Assembly: GCA_033725935.1 (NCBI GenBank)
Contig: MU867106.1
Coordinates: 1 to 64,000, forward strand
DNA from: Cladorrhinum sp. PSN259
Lineage: Eukaryota > Ascomycota > Sordariomycetes > Sordariales > Podosporaceae
Direction: 5' to 3'
Length of the DNA: 64,000 nt
Made by a program: the position numbers and the translations under genes. Positions 9,251 through 19,837 of the stretch are shown in pieces; position 1 is the stretch's first letter, and the number at the start of each line of letters is the position of its first letter. The notes below the pieces were generated by a model, which worked only from the letters and a program-made list of their open reading frames with translations, did no database searches and was not told where the DNA came from.

Positions 9251-12200
9251 TTAGGAATTTAGGATATCCTTAACGTCGAATTCTTCTTTATCGTCGATTA
9301 CCTCGAGCCGTATCTTGAATCTGGCTTTTCTTAATGCGGGTTTGAGTAAGGAAATATAGAATATTTTAGTTCGTATTCTTATAGAATTGGGTAGGATAAA
9401 TTTATAGTTTAATATTAAAACTTTCCTTTTAATTCTAAATAGTCCCATTTTTTGAAGTTAAGTTTCCGGCTTAGTCGTTTTATATAAAGGTTACGTATAA
9501 GAAGAAATACTTTATCTCCTTTCTCGAAGGGAGGTTCTTCGATTTTATATTTATTGTAGTAAGTGCGTATTCGTTCCCGGACGAATTCGAGTATTTCCTT
9601 TAATATATTGTGTATTTCTTATAACCGTCTTATATATATTATTGCTTTGGGTATATCTGCTGCTAGTCCCTAACGTAGCTTTGGTTAGTATCTATAATTA
9701 ATAAAAAATAGTGATATATTTATTGATTCTATATTGCTAGAGTTGTACGCTAATTATGCTATTGGTAATAAATTAACCTAATTATCCTATTCGAAATTGA
9801 TATAATACCGGAGGTATTGTTTAATAACTTGGTTAAGTTATTTAGTCTATTTATTAGTTTAGGGGTAGAATACGGTCGAAAGTTTAGATTTAACGTCCAG
9901 TCGTTTTATTAAGGCTTGTTAAAATTTAGATATGAATAATTTATCTCTATCCGAAGTAATGTTATTTGGTAACCTATACTGGCTTACGATATTCCGTTCG
10001 AAGTAGTAGGCTAGTTATTCTGCCGTAATGGTTTTTTTAAAGGGTATAAAGTAGGCCTATTTAGTGAGTTTATTAATTACTACCTAGATAAAGTCGTATT
10101 TAATGTTTATTCTATTTAGTACCGTTAAGTCAGGGAGTTTAGTAATGAAGTCTATTAATATAGATCCTTATGCTCGTTCTGCGGTAAGGAAAGGTTCGAG
10201 TAGTCTATATAGCTTATATCTTATTACCTTATTTTTAATATATATCTTATATTCTCTAACCGTCTTTTTTATTACTTTCTTTATTCTTGGAAATATATAG
10301 TATTATTATACGCGTTCGAGCGTTTTCTTAATGCCTAAGTATCCTTTAAGTTTATTCTCGTATAATTTAGTAATATACGCTTGTCTTTTGTCTATTAATA
10401 CATAAGCTTTATTAAGGTACTATATTAGGTCGTTATCTTCGGGTCTTACCCATAATTCTAATTCTCTTATTTTATCTTTATCGACGTCTCGTTATTTAGC
10501 CTAAAATTCGTAATCTTCTTACTCTATATAATAAGTTCTGGCGCAGTCTTCCTAGATTTAAATTACATATTTTAAGGTTCCGTCCTTTTCCTTAAAAAGT
10601 AGTATTATATCGTATTTCTTATTACCCTTATAATCGGGTCTTTTACTAAGCGCGTTTACTCTAGCATTTTCTTTTTCTTTAATATAGTAAATACGGAAGT
10701 TAAAAGGGGCTAGGAATTCTGCCTATTATACTTATTTAAGACTTAATTCCTTAATAACGAAATACTTTAAGTTCCGGTAATCTATAAAAATATCTATTAG
10801 TTCCTTAATCTTATTAAGATAAAGTCTTTATTTATTAAATGCCTCGATAACGGCTATAAGCTCTTTATTATAGATCGGATAGTTAAGTACTGGTCTAAAA
10901 ATCTTCTTTAAGACGAATCCTATAGGGTATTATCCGTCGTTAAAATATTAGTAAAGTTCTATTCTAACGGTAAAGTCTGATATATCCGTTTCGACTTAGA
11001 AAGGTCTGCTAAAGTCTGGCATTCGTAATATTAGTTTATTACTAATAGCTTCTTTAAGCTATTCGAAGGTATTTTATTATTTTTATTTCCATTTAAATAG
11101 ATATTGAATTGGGGATTTGATGGATATTGAGGCAAGTAAACCGAGGGTTTACTGTGGTGGAGGCGTATATAGGTGTGTGGCTTACTGTGGTAGGTTAACT
11201 GGCTGGATGAGAGGGATGTTATATAGTATGTTGTGTGGCTTATTGTATGGCTTATTGCGTGGCTTGTCATAACGCTTGCCATATGGCTAGTAGGATGGTG
11301 GCGATTCGGAAGAACGGAACTTCTGAATAGGGGCATGCCACGTATGGCCATCTGGAAAGATAGTCTTGGTAGAAGGTTCTGGATCTGTGGGTACGGCCTA
11401 CTTGACCAAGGGACTGCTGGGATTCTACGAGTATAAATAGTTGTAAAGTAGTCTTGAAGATTCAAGCAAGCAAGTGGTAGGCAAGTAATCTAGATAATTC
11501 TTCTTGCACTTGCTTCCTGGCCTGGCACGCGGCCAGTATCCTTATGGTTGTGGTTATATATGGGTGGTGTGGTTGGTTTAGGTATTAGGGGATGGTTTCC
11601 CTCCTCCAATTCAATATCCTTTGCCGGTAAGCTCGTATAGGGGTTTAGTAATCTTACCGAATCCTTTAATAAAGGATTTATAGAAGTTAATAAACCTAAT
11701 AAATATCTTAACTTCCTTTTAATTTATTAATACCGGCTAGTTCCTAACTGCCGCAATCTTAGCTAGTTCTATTCGGATTTCTCCCGGAGAGATCTCGAAT
11801 CCAAGAAAAATTATTTTTTATATATAGAATTCGCTCTTACGTAGATTTATTAATAATCCCGCGTCTTATAGCGTTTGTAAAATCTATCGTATATATTCCT
11901 AATACTTCTTAAGCCTTTTAGAATAAATTAAGATATCGTCTAAATATATAAAGGTAAATCGATTTAGATAGGGGCGTAAGGTATGGTTGATTATGCTTTA
12001 GAATATCGCCGGGGCGTTAATAAGTTTAAAAGGCATTACTTAATACTTAAAGTACCTATAACGAGTCCTAAAAGCTATCTTTTATTTATCCCTTTCCTTA
12101 ATCCGGATATAGCTAAAAATTATCGGAAGATTAAGACGATTAAATTATTAGGCGCTAACTAATCTATCTTTTATCTTCCTAATAAGCGATAGCGGATATC

Positions 12201-12284
12201 TATTCTTAATTATTTCCTTATTTAATTAGCGATAATTAATTATAAGTCTTAAGTCTATTATCCCTTTTTTAGGTATTAATAAAA
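9251..12284 (-). pseudogene. Gypsy pol remnant: reverse transcriptase, RNase H, integrase
   Basis: From 12,284 downward on the minus strand the translation reads as gypsy RT: LIPKKG...DLRLIINYR, KNRYPL, ERDK*KIAFRTRY, and the catalytic YLDD at 11,946-11,935 (FIYLDDILIYSK). The linker LYELTGKG follows at ~11,640, interrupted by the solo LTR, then FKWK...LKEAISN and RNase H (WAEFLAPFNFRIYY, ~10,720). The integrase zinc finger, core and C-terminal tail run from ~10,420 to 9,251. Many TAG/TAA codons make it non-functional. It supplies the RT and RNase H portions that the inner element 2,669-5,988 lacks. Confidence 0.85.
11105..11613 (+). mobile_element. Solo LTR of a different retrotransposon family inside pol
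   Basis: A 509-bp insert begins TGAATTGG and ends CCAATTCA (perfect 8-bp terminal inverted repeats, TG...CA). ATAT occurs directly before (11,101-11,104) and after (11,614-11,617) as target duplication. Removing the insert and one ATAT restores an uninterrupted pol frame across TGKG...FKW. GC content is visibly higher than in the surrounding RIP-damaged pol, so it arrived later. A TATAAATAG box lies at about 11,432. No internal region or partner LTR is nearby, hence a solo LTR. The strand is a guess from the TATA box. Confidence 0.7.
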
Positions 12285-14110
12285 TAAATAATAATAATAT
12301 TTCGTACTACCGATTGCCCTTTAGTCAAAGGTTCGCCGGTCCTGCTAGCTATCTTATTATATAGGAAAACCATGCCAGTTATCTGGCTAGGTGAAAAACC
12401 TATACCCTCCTTTTAAGGCCTTAACTCTTGACTTCTTCGTACTACAGGTAAAAGGAAGCCCGTCTAAGCTTCCTGCATTCCTACATCCTGGTCTGCAGCC
12501 GCCGTGGCAGCCGGGGCACCAGTGGCCACGCCTGGCCCCGTCGTATCCCTCGTCACTAGGTTTAGCTTTCCCTGCTTTGGATCAATCGCCGCTCGCTTTG
12601 CCGCGACGGCCATTAAGAGGGGTCGGCCCCTCGGCCGTTTTCTTCCTATTACTTGGTATTCCTCGCCTCCTCTTTAAAAGGTTATCTATCGTTGCTCCTG
12701 ATTTTGTTTTTCTAATAGAGTGAGGTCGAATGTCCTCGGCCGGTACTAATACGCCTCCCTAGCTATATTCCGGGCTTTTACTGCTTCCGGGCACCACCGT
12801 ATCCAGGCCGGATACTTCCCTATATAATTCGAACATCTTAGGCTGACTTGATTATTATGGGTAGGGCACTGGGCCTCTCCTGCCCTCCTACCCTCCCTAT
12901 GAGCCGTTGTGCCATACCGTGGGCATAACGCCGATTTCTTATAGAACCGTTAGATATATCCCTATCCCTAGCACTTATAGCATTAGGTAGTTTACAGGAC
13001 TACCTAGTACGGCTCGTAGTATAGTATCTGGGCTCGCTAGACGACCCCTTCGTCGCAAGCCTTCTTCGCCTCTTCTTCGCTAGTTATCGTAACTAACGCC
13101 GTTACCCTCGTTATTCCTCCTAATACCGGGATTCGAAATTTAACTCTCTCGACTATCGTTAATCTAATCGTTTTACTAAATTCTGCCTCCGTCATATCCT
13201 TCAGATCCCTTTTTAACATCCCTTTTACTAAGACCGCAAAGGTTCTCTTTACCTCCTTTACCTCCTCTCCGAATGCCTTCGTAATCCACTCCTTATTCGC
13301 GTCTTATATATGCTATTCCTTTATTTTCGCCTCCTAGAAAGTAACCATTACGTCACCGCTCGGAAGCTTCCTCGCCGTAACTGCCCCTTTCTTTTTAGAC
13401 ACTCCGTTTATTACCTGAACGATCTCCTAAGGAGACCGCCGGGCAAGTGCCGGCGCGACTAAGCCACGTACTAAGACCTCTTTCCTAATACGCCCCGGTA
13501 TAACCTTCTTTAGGGGCTCTTCGGCAGCCACTACCGCCTAAATACGGGCTCCTATACCCGGCCCCCCTCTTTAGGAGCTGCTTTTTAAGGCTTTCTTTAC
13601 CTCATTCTTTATTTCTTAAACCTCCTCTTTCAGCCCCCCGATTACCTTCTAAACTTCTTCTATAATTGCCTTCTATAGAGCCCCGAAATCAGCCCCTTTC
13701 GAGGAAGGGCCTTTCTCTTCCAAAACCTCGATTCTTATCCGCATCCTCGCGATTCTCTTCACGAGTTCGTCGATTAGATAAAACGCTTTATCACTATCCT
13801 CTCCCGGGACCAAGTCCATCAGCAATCCTGCAATACCCTCTTCCTCTAGCCCCTCTAAAAACTTCCGCTGCCCTCCCTCATCCTCGTCCTCATCCTCATC
13901 ATCTCCGCTTTCATCAGCTCCCTCCTCCATTTCCTCGTCTTCGTCAATTAGCGTCGTTCTGGTTAGGTGGGATCTTCTGGGCAGTGGGGCAAGCCCCACT
14001 GCAGAACTTTTTCTGGTCGCGGTCGCCCTCTTTCCCCCGCCTCTTCCCCCCGTCTTTGGAGGCATCGCGACGACGCGCCACGCCCCCCGCTGGTTGGAAG
14101 CCGTCGTCGA
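12285..14110 (-). mobile_element. Tad1-type LINE, internally deleted (ORF1 only)
   Basis: Minus-strand non-LTR element. Its 3' end is at ~12,285-12,310 with GTACGAAAT followed by ATT repeats, the same terminus as the LINE pieces at 1-97 and 14,445. ORF1 starts at 14,065. No reverse transcriptase or endonuclease ORF2 is present between ORF1 and the 3' end, so the copy is internally deleted. The 5' boundary is uncertain (about 14,110-14,140). It interrupts or terminates the gypsy RT at ~12,284. Confidence 0.7.
13037..14065 (-). pseudogene. LINE ORF1 (gag-like, zinc-knuckle) remnant
   Basis: ATG at 14,065 opens a 130-codon clean stretch: basic MPPKTGGRGGGKR, a long Asp/Glu-rich run, then a helical region (DKAFYLIDELVKRIARMRIRIEVLEEKG). 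After stops the frame resumes at 13,219-13,037 with LKRDLKDMTEAEFSKT...ITSEEEAKKACDEGVV, a signature of Tad1-type ORF1. Beyond it, a degraded zinc-knuckle segment (CYKC*G*G) is visible at ~12,975. ORF1 proteins bind element RNA. The stops are TAG/TAA, consistent with RIP. Confidence 0.7.
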
Positions 14111-14218
14111 GGGATAAAGCTTTTTAAGCTCGATTGAATGATGGTATTTTCGTACGTTTTGTCGGCTCAGAATGAAAATGTAATTGAATCCTTTAATATT
14201 TATATATATTTAACTAAC

Positions 14219-15115
14219 TGGTATAAGCTCTATTAGATAAGGTTTAGACTATAAGATAGTACCCCTAGCTAAGATGATAACGGAATCTAAGGTTACGGGA
14301 CGCTTTTAGACGTGGTTAATTATTATTAATAATAGGTAGCTTTATGAATTTCTTTAGAGAAGTTATAATATTTTGTAAAGAAGGTTATAGATCATAAACG
14401 TTATATTGTTTGCGTAAGGAATCAGGTCCTTATGATAGAAAGTAATAATAATATTTCGTACACCGCTATGCCTTTGGCAGGGCTCGTCGGTCCCTCCACT
14501 GCTATTTACACAAGGAAAACCGTACCTTAACGGCCGGCTGCAAACCCTCGTATCTATACTATAGAATCCTTCCATTGGCCGTCCTAAGCCCGTATCCATA
14601 TCATACCATTGTAAAAGGAAGCTAACCAAGTCATGGCCGCCCTATCTTGTAGGGTCTATGCCTAGGCTTGCTTCTAGTTCCAGCTCTAGCTTCCTAGCTA
14701 GGTTGTATTCCAGAAGCCTGCCCGAATCCATCAGCCATGTCAGAACCTTCCTTGCAAGCCTTCCGGCCCTAGGGCTTCCACCCTTCAGAGCCCACTGTAA
14801 GTCTCTGCGGGAGTCGATTCCTGTAGCCGTCCAGGTTCTTGGTTTCGGTGGGATGATAGAAAGTATTTAGTACTCTTTTTACTTATATTGAAGCTATTTA
14901 TATATATTTTCTAAGTATTTTGTACTTTATTCTATATATTTCCGTCTTTTTTATGCTCTCTGTCTTAGCGACGGAGTATATAGAGGATTCCTGTAATTAG
15001 TTATTCTTAGGATTTATAGGTCTTTATATCCCTAGCCTAATGATTTCGCTATTAATTATTTAATGCCCTACATTATAGTCTATATACGGGGGAGACTTAT
15101 ATATAACGCATATTA
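14219..15115 (-). repeat. Old diverged gypsy LTR, interrupted by a LINE fragment
   Basis: It begins TGGTATAAG and aligns with the gypsy LTR family at low identity. The alignment breaks at 14,444, resumes at 14,866 and ends near 15,115, followed by the usual PPT-side sequence (15,116-15,155). It is AT-rich and strongly diverged, the oldest LTR copy here. Without the 421-bp insertion and duplication it is about 475 bp. Confidence 0.65.
14445..14852 (-). mobile_element. 5'-truncated LINE fragment with 13-bp target duplication
   Basis: A 408-bp insert in an old LTR. ATGATAGAAAGTA occurs directly at 14,432-14,444 and 14,853-14,865, a 13-bp duplication typical of target-primed reverse transcription. 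The minus-strand 3' end has the AAT-repeat tail and GTACGAAAT terminus. About 100 bp at this end match 1-97. The fragment is GC-richer than the surrounding LTR, so it is relatively young. Confidence 0.8.
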
Positions 15116-15155
15116 TAGTTTTATTCCTTTATAGTCTTTACTCTAAAGACTTTCT

Positions 15156-15395
15156 TATTATAACCTGCACCAGGTAGGGTTCAGACTGTAAGGCAGTACG
15201 CCTGGGGTAATATGACAGGGGAATCGAAGGATGTAGAACGCTCTTAGACGGGTTAATTACTGTTAATTAATAGGTAGCTCTGCAAACTTCTCTAGAGAAG
15301 TTACGAGGTTTTATAAAGAAGAGTATAGATAATGAAAGTTGTATTGCTTGCGTGAGGAACTAAGTCCTTACAATAGGAAGTCCCTAGCGCCTGCG
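15156..15395 (-). repeat. Truncated gypsy LTR at the edge of the transposon nest
   Basis: It opens TATTATAACC (TG to TA) and follows the LTR family for about 240 bp, then loses similarity near 15,395. It marks the right edge of the RIP-affected block; sequence beyond has ordinary composition. Confidence 0.65.
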
Positions 15396-16103
15396 ACCGA
15401 ATCGTGCCTTATTAATTAAGCTTTGCTGTGTATAATTATATAATAATTATTCGGGTCATTTATTTTACAGTTATGCCCGATAACGTTCTGAATTAACAAA
15501 GAATAAACACTTGTTTTTGTAGGCTTATTTGCCTAAGTATTGGTCAGGTATGGCTAGGTGGGTCTTTGCCCTTCTTATAGGGGCTGGCTACCCTCTCCTT
15601 TGCTAAGGTGCTAGGAAATAATCCAGAATTAGACCTTTCCTCTTTGACAGAAAATGGTTGCTTTACATTATCTCAGTGAACTTGTACGATCTTGCTGAGC
15701 CTACACTTGGCACCAGCTGTCTGCAATTATTTTAGCCTGGACTTAACCCAGGGACGCACACGCATAAGCGCCACACAGTAAGGTCACGGGAGCTGTAGCG
15801 TGCACGCGATAAAATTCTCGATTTGTTCGAGTCGGCTTAGTTCAGCTTAGTTTGATCTAGTTTATAGCTAAGTTCCGGTCCCACTCGCCGATGTTATAAA
15901 CTCCACAAAACTCGTTAAAATAAAGTCACGCGTGCATGATCATATACTGCTATACGTATCGAGTCACATGCAGCATTCTAAACAAATGCGAAGATGAAGC
16001 CAAATCCAGGTGCCCAATCCGGCGATGCCATCAAGTTGTGTTCGATGGAGTGGAGGGTTTACGTTGCTCCCTCTTAGAGCCATATATGCGCATTCAATTA
16101 CCT
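15396..16103. other. Intergenic, no gene seen
   Basis: No convincing ORF. It contains a short run of related AGTTYAG/AGTTTGA motifs near 15,830-15,870 and is otherwise unremarkable. Confidence 0.5.
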
Positions 16104-16111
16104 TTATTTAA

Positions 16112-16790
16112 GGCAACTGATGGAGGGGCACCCCCTTTTTGATATTTGGGCACCCCCAACACTTGATCGGTGGGCACCCACTTATTGATATTTGGGCACC
16201 CCCTTCCGGGTTAGGGTTTACATCGAAATTTGCGGGCTTTTAGTTCAATCTCTATCACTTTCTTCCTCCAACAACCAACTTCCCACTTGCAAGACCTCCC
16301 ATTACAAGACCCTCCCACTTGCAACAACCTCCCACTTGCAAGAACCTCCCACCTACAAAAAATTTACCACTACTTTTTTCCTCCAACAACTTACTTCTTC
16401 CCACTTGCAAAAATCTACCACTACTTTCTTCCTCTAACAACCAACTTTCCTCCCACTCACAAAGCGACCTCCCACTTATTTGGAGTCAAAATTATTAACT
16501 GTAGGATGAAGGAGTACAAAGACAATGAAGAAGAATGTGATGATTTGCATGATGTGGGAAGAAAGAATCTCATAAAGTGCTAACTCTATACTAAAACGGC
16601 TGGCTATTGCATATGTTGGGGTTTGCCCCCGCCTGCAGCAGGGTGGGCCACACATGGTGGGCCACATAGAATTTACTTATATAACCCTAACCTGGGCAGG
16701 GGTGTCTATTTATCAAAATGAGGGTGCCCACCGATCAAGTGTTAGGGGTGCCCCAAATATCAAAAAGGGCGTGCCCCTCCATCAGTCGCC
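16112..16790. mobile_element. Non-autonomous inverted-repeat DNA transposon (MITE-like)
   Basis: A 679-bp element with terminal inverted repeats of about 105 bp (16,112-16,220 versus 16,682-16,790) that start GGCRACTGATGGAGGGGCAC. Each arm carries GATATTTGGGCACCCC and ACACTTGATCGGTGGGCACC subrepeats. The 8-bp direct repeat TTATTTAA flanks it at 16,104-16,111 and 16,791-16,798. The interior is pyrimidine-rich imperfect repeats built on CCTCCCACTTGCAA (16,262-16,470) and has no transposase. Eight-bp duplications occur in hAT and a few other superfamilies; long inverted repeats are less typical of hAT, so the family is left open. Confidence 0.85.
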
Positions 16791-16798
16791 TTATTTAA

Positions 16799-17248
16799 CT
16801 CCTGCCAGCGCTGACACACACTCTGATCTATTCAAAGAAAGCTTGCATTTGATGACTGAATCTCCCGACTGACCGACACTCGAATCGCTTTGTTGGGCTC
16901 CAGATTTGACCGCCACTCCTTTGGTACAGGGCTGCTCCGGAGGCTTGCAGTTGAATCTCACACAGCCCGCTATAGGGGCCAAGTTACCAGGTACAATTGG
17001 CGGGAAACTCGCTAGCGTCGGCAAATGTTCTCAGCCCACCTTATCTCCTTGTGACCTGTTGCCATATCATAGGCTGAGCATGAAGAGATTTGCCCAGCCA
17101 CATGCCACCACCCTTTTGAGGTTCAACTGTACTAAAAAGTTAGCATCTTTAAAAACAAGCGTCTCGATGCATGTGTGATCAGTCTCTCTCCTGGCAACTC
17201 TCTCTTCTCTCAGTAATTCACACATCTCAATTCTCCATAGCCTTCAAG
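16799..17248. other. Upstream region of the surface-protein gene
   Basis: No gene recognised. The last ~80 bases are pyrimidine-rich (TCTCTCTCCTGG...CTCTCTTCTCTC), as is common for fungal promoters and 5' leaders. Confidence 0.4.
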
Positions 17249-18355
17249 ATGAAATTAGCTACGGCTCTTTTGATGGCGCTCGGCCCAGCTATCATCAATG
17301 CACAGATGAAGATGGAGCAGAGACACAACTCCCTACTGGCAATACGAAACCTCATTCCATGGGGTGGTGTCGCACTCCGCCATAGTACCTGTCCTACAGG
17401 CACCGACAAATGCAACAGCGGATGCTGCCCGACAGGAACGGGTTGCAATACTCGTATGGTGGACTTTCCCGTCTGCTGTCCTGATAGTGCGTGCTGTTTC
17501 CCAATCCTAGCAGCCAACTGAATGACGGTGGCTCACGATAAGGTATTCAGGTACCGATTGCTCAGCGGTGGTTGGCAACGTCCCCGCCTGCGCCGAAACT
17601 TCATGGACGCTCTGGGAATGGGCTGGATTTCGCTTCTGCTGCGGCGCCGACGAAACAGGGACCTATAAGCCGGGCCAGGGTATTGCCTGCGTGCCCAACA
17701 ATCTTCCCATCGCGACCAGCATTATCTTGCCATCGGTATGTGGGACAGACACAACATTTCCAAGTAGCCTAAACAAAGACACTAACAAAGAACGTTTTAG
17801 ATTGTCCAAGCCACAGGAACAGCCACAGGCGCTGCAAGCTCTCATGCAGTCGGAACGACGAGCAGCAGCCCACAAGGAACCCAAGCGACAGGTAGTAGTA
17901 GCGGTCCCCTCCCAGCTAGCACAAGCGCGACTACTCGCTCAGCACCAGCTACTAGACCTACATCTACATCTACTGACACTGCTCCCACCGGACTAGGCGG
18001 CGGCGGTAGCGGCAGCGGGAGCGGGGGCTCAGGCTCGTCGCAAGGCGGCGATAAGTCAAAGTCGGATGCAGCAGCAGCGGCGACAAGCAGCACGACATTT
18101 CCCACCGGCGCCATCGCTGCGATTGCCGTCCTCGCGGCTCTAGTTGCGATACTTGGCTTGGTGATTGCGTGGTTATTGTATAGGGCGGCGCGGTCGAATA
18201 GGAGGGATCACATGCAACAGCAGCCAGTTGTTCAGGGTCAGGGTCAGCACATGTCGCAGCAGGCAAACGATCCTACTCTGCACTCCAAGTCGACTACACC
18301 GCATCAGGATTATTCGGGGTATACGAATCCGAGCCCGCATGAAATGCATCCTTGA
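17249..18355 (+). CDS. Cys-rich single-pass surface protein (WSC/Mid2-like layout)
   Basis: Predicted exons 17,249-17,486, 17,551-17,735 and 17,801-18,355 give 325 aa. Introns of 64 and 65 bp have GTGCGT/TTCAG and GTATGT/TTTAG ends; the second has a CTAAC branch point. Order: signal peptide (MKLATALLMALGPAIINA), a cysteine-rich ectodomain to about residue 140 (CPTGTDKCNSGCCPTG..., then WEWAGFRFCCGADETG), a Ser/Thr/Gly-rich stalk, one transmembrane helix near residues 245-268 (AIAAIAVLAALVAILGLVIA) followed by basic residues, and a Gln-rich cytoplasmic tail. The layout resembles fungal cell-wall sensors and adhesin-like proteins, but no named domain is certain. The start was chosen for the signal peptide. 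Confidence 0.8.
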
Positions 18356-19243
18356 GAACATGGATGCGAGACTTGGGCTTGTAGGAGAGGAGTGGGAATG
18401 AGTAGTTACGATTGTAATGCGAAGTTGAATGAGTGATAGCTACTGCTTAATGACGGAATTGCGATTTAGATGAAGGAATAGCTCGACCGTGTTCGGACTT
18501 GGAGTTAATTGCCTTGTGCTTCTTGGACCGGTAAGCGAGTGTTAATTATTGCCGCGGAGAGAAGATGAGAGTTCCATACCCTTCTCGAGGGAATTAAAGT
18601 CTGAGAGCAGTTCTGTCGTAATAAGCGTCAGTTTTTAACATACGCATCCCTTTATGTGCAATGAGGTTCAACCTAGGTAACAGACTACAACCCCGGTTAA
18701 TGCGATCATTCAGATAGGGGCGCGTGTTATCTTAAGCTTTCTTCGTCGTAGTGTCGAAATATCACCACTCAGCGAGAGGAGACGAGAATGCGCCAAGCCT
18801 AGAAGACGAATTCCTAACAAAAACTGCTCTATCCTTCGACGATCTCCTCGGCAGTCCTGCCCTTAGGAGGGTTGCTTCGGATTATAAGCCGAGAATCCCC
18901 GGGATCTGTCGACAAGTTTAACCAACCTAAGTCGATCCGTGTTATCGTGCATCAGCTGCCTCGGGAATTCTCAGCCCTTCTATTCCCCGCATGTTATTCT
19001 CGGTGGCTGCAGAAGGAGGGTCGGAATCGTCAAAGAGGCGTCGGAACAAAAATGATCGAGACCCTAGGACAACTTAAGAAACTTTCTCGAGGAGCCAACA
19101 GGAAGATAAAAAGCCACTTAGCTTTTCACTTCGAGCAACAATTCCTTATTACTTTCTATCCTAACACCACCGCTACTCAATCACCTCTCATCTCACCTAC
19201 CATCACCACTTTGAAAAACCACCTCACACATAACCACTCCAAA
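18356..19243. other. Intergenic, no gene seen
   Basis: A short open frame at 18,872-19,261 has no coding signature and overlaps the leader of the next pseudogene. The CA-rich stretch just before 19,244 (ACCACCTCACACATAACCACTCC) looks like a fungal 5' leader. Confidence 0.4.
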
Positions 19244-19837
19244 ATGTGCGACGTCAAGTAAGCCCACATCATTACCGACCACCACTGGAACAACGACCTA
19301 GCCAACGTGCACCCCATCATGCCAGCCTAAATCAGCGCCGGGAAGCTCTCTGACGCCTAGGACTAGGATGCGTGTAAAAAGACTATATATACTAGCGACT
19401 TCCGCTTCTATAAGAGCACCGGCGACGAGTTCCACGGCAACGAGGCTATCGACGTGCTATACAACGAGTACGCTCGATACGGCAACCACTACCATAAGAT
19501 CCTTTACACTGTCGTCGTCCTTAATGAGAAAGAAAACGGCTACCGCGCCATTAGCTACGCCCACATGTACCTCAACCTGGCCAAGCCTAGCGCCGGGGAC
19601 CACCACGGCAGCAGCGGCAGCTCCTCGCCCACATTCACGGAACCTCGCTACAAGAAGCAGTGGGACTATAACGCTGTTTTTGGGTTCGTTATGGATGCTA
19701 TCGAGGATAAGACTGCGCCCGACCGGTATAAGTTCTTAGCTATTCGGTTTATAGTGAACCCGGTACATATCATTACTGAGGCGTACAAGCGGGGTCTGGT
19801 AACCGAGGAGCAGGCTTGTCGGGGTAAGTTTCATTGA
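19244..19837 (+). pseudogene. Small protein pseudogene, possibly NTF2-like, with four stops
   Basis: From ATG at 19,244 one frame runs 198 codons to TGA at 19,837, broken by TAA 19,259-19,261, TAA 19,328-19,330, TAG 19,358-19,360 and TAG 19,364-19,366. All fit CAA/CAG to TAA/TAG. After the last stop the frame is clean: YKSTGDEFHGNEAIDVLYNEYARYGNHYH..., ending ...AYKRGLVTEEQACRGKFH. The length and the aromatic, alternating strand pattern recall SnoaL/NTF2-like fungal proteins; this is a weak assignment. A translation from the internal ATG at 19,454 (127 aa) is possible but would lack the first third. Confidence 0.6.

Larger units (their letters stand above)
7945..12284 (-). mobile_element. Second gypsy element: 3' LTR plus pol, 5' part lost
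   Basis: In minus orientation this copy keeps its 3' LTR (7,945-8,431), the spacer with the antisense ORF (8,530-9,030), integrase, RNase H and reverse transcriptase up to about 12,284, where a LINE begins. Gag, protease and the 5' LTR are not found beyond the LINE, so the element is truncated. It is heavily AT-enriched with many TAG/TAA codons. A solo LTR of another family sits inside pol at 11,105-11,613. Confidence 0.82.

Noticed and set aside
16262..16470. Tandem CCTCCCACTTGCAA units suggest a CRISPR-like array
   Set aside because: Units are imperfect, lack unique spacers, and lie inside an inverted-repeat DNA transposon in a eukaryotic genome.
17171..17521. Cys-rich frame at 17,171-17,521 as a small secreted effector
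   Set aside because: The frame reads through a GT..AG intron; splicing joins it to two more exons with a transmembrane segment, so it is the first exon of a larger protein.
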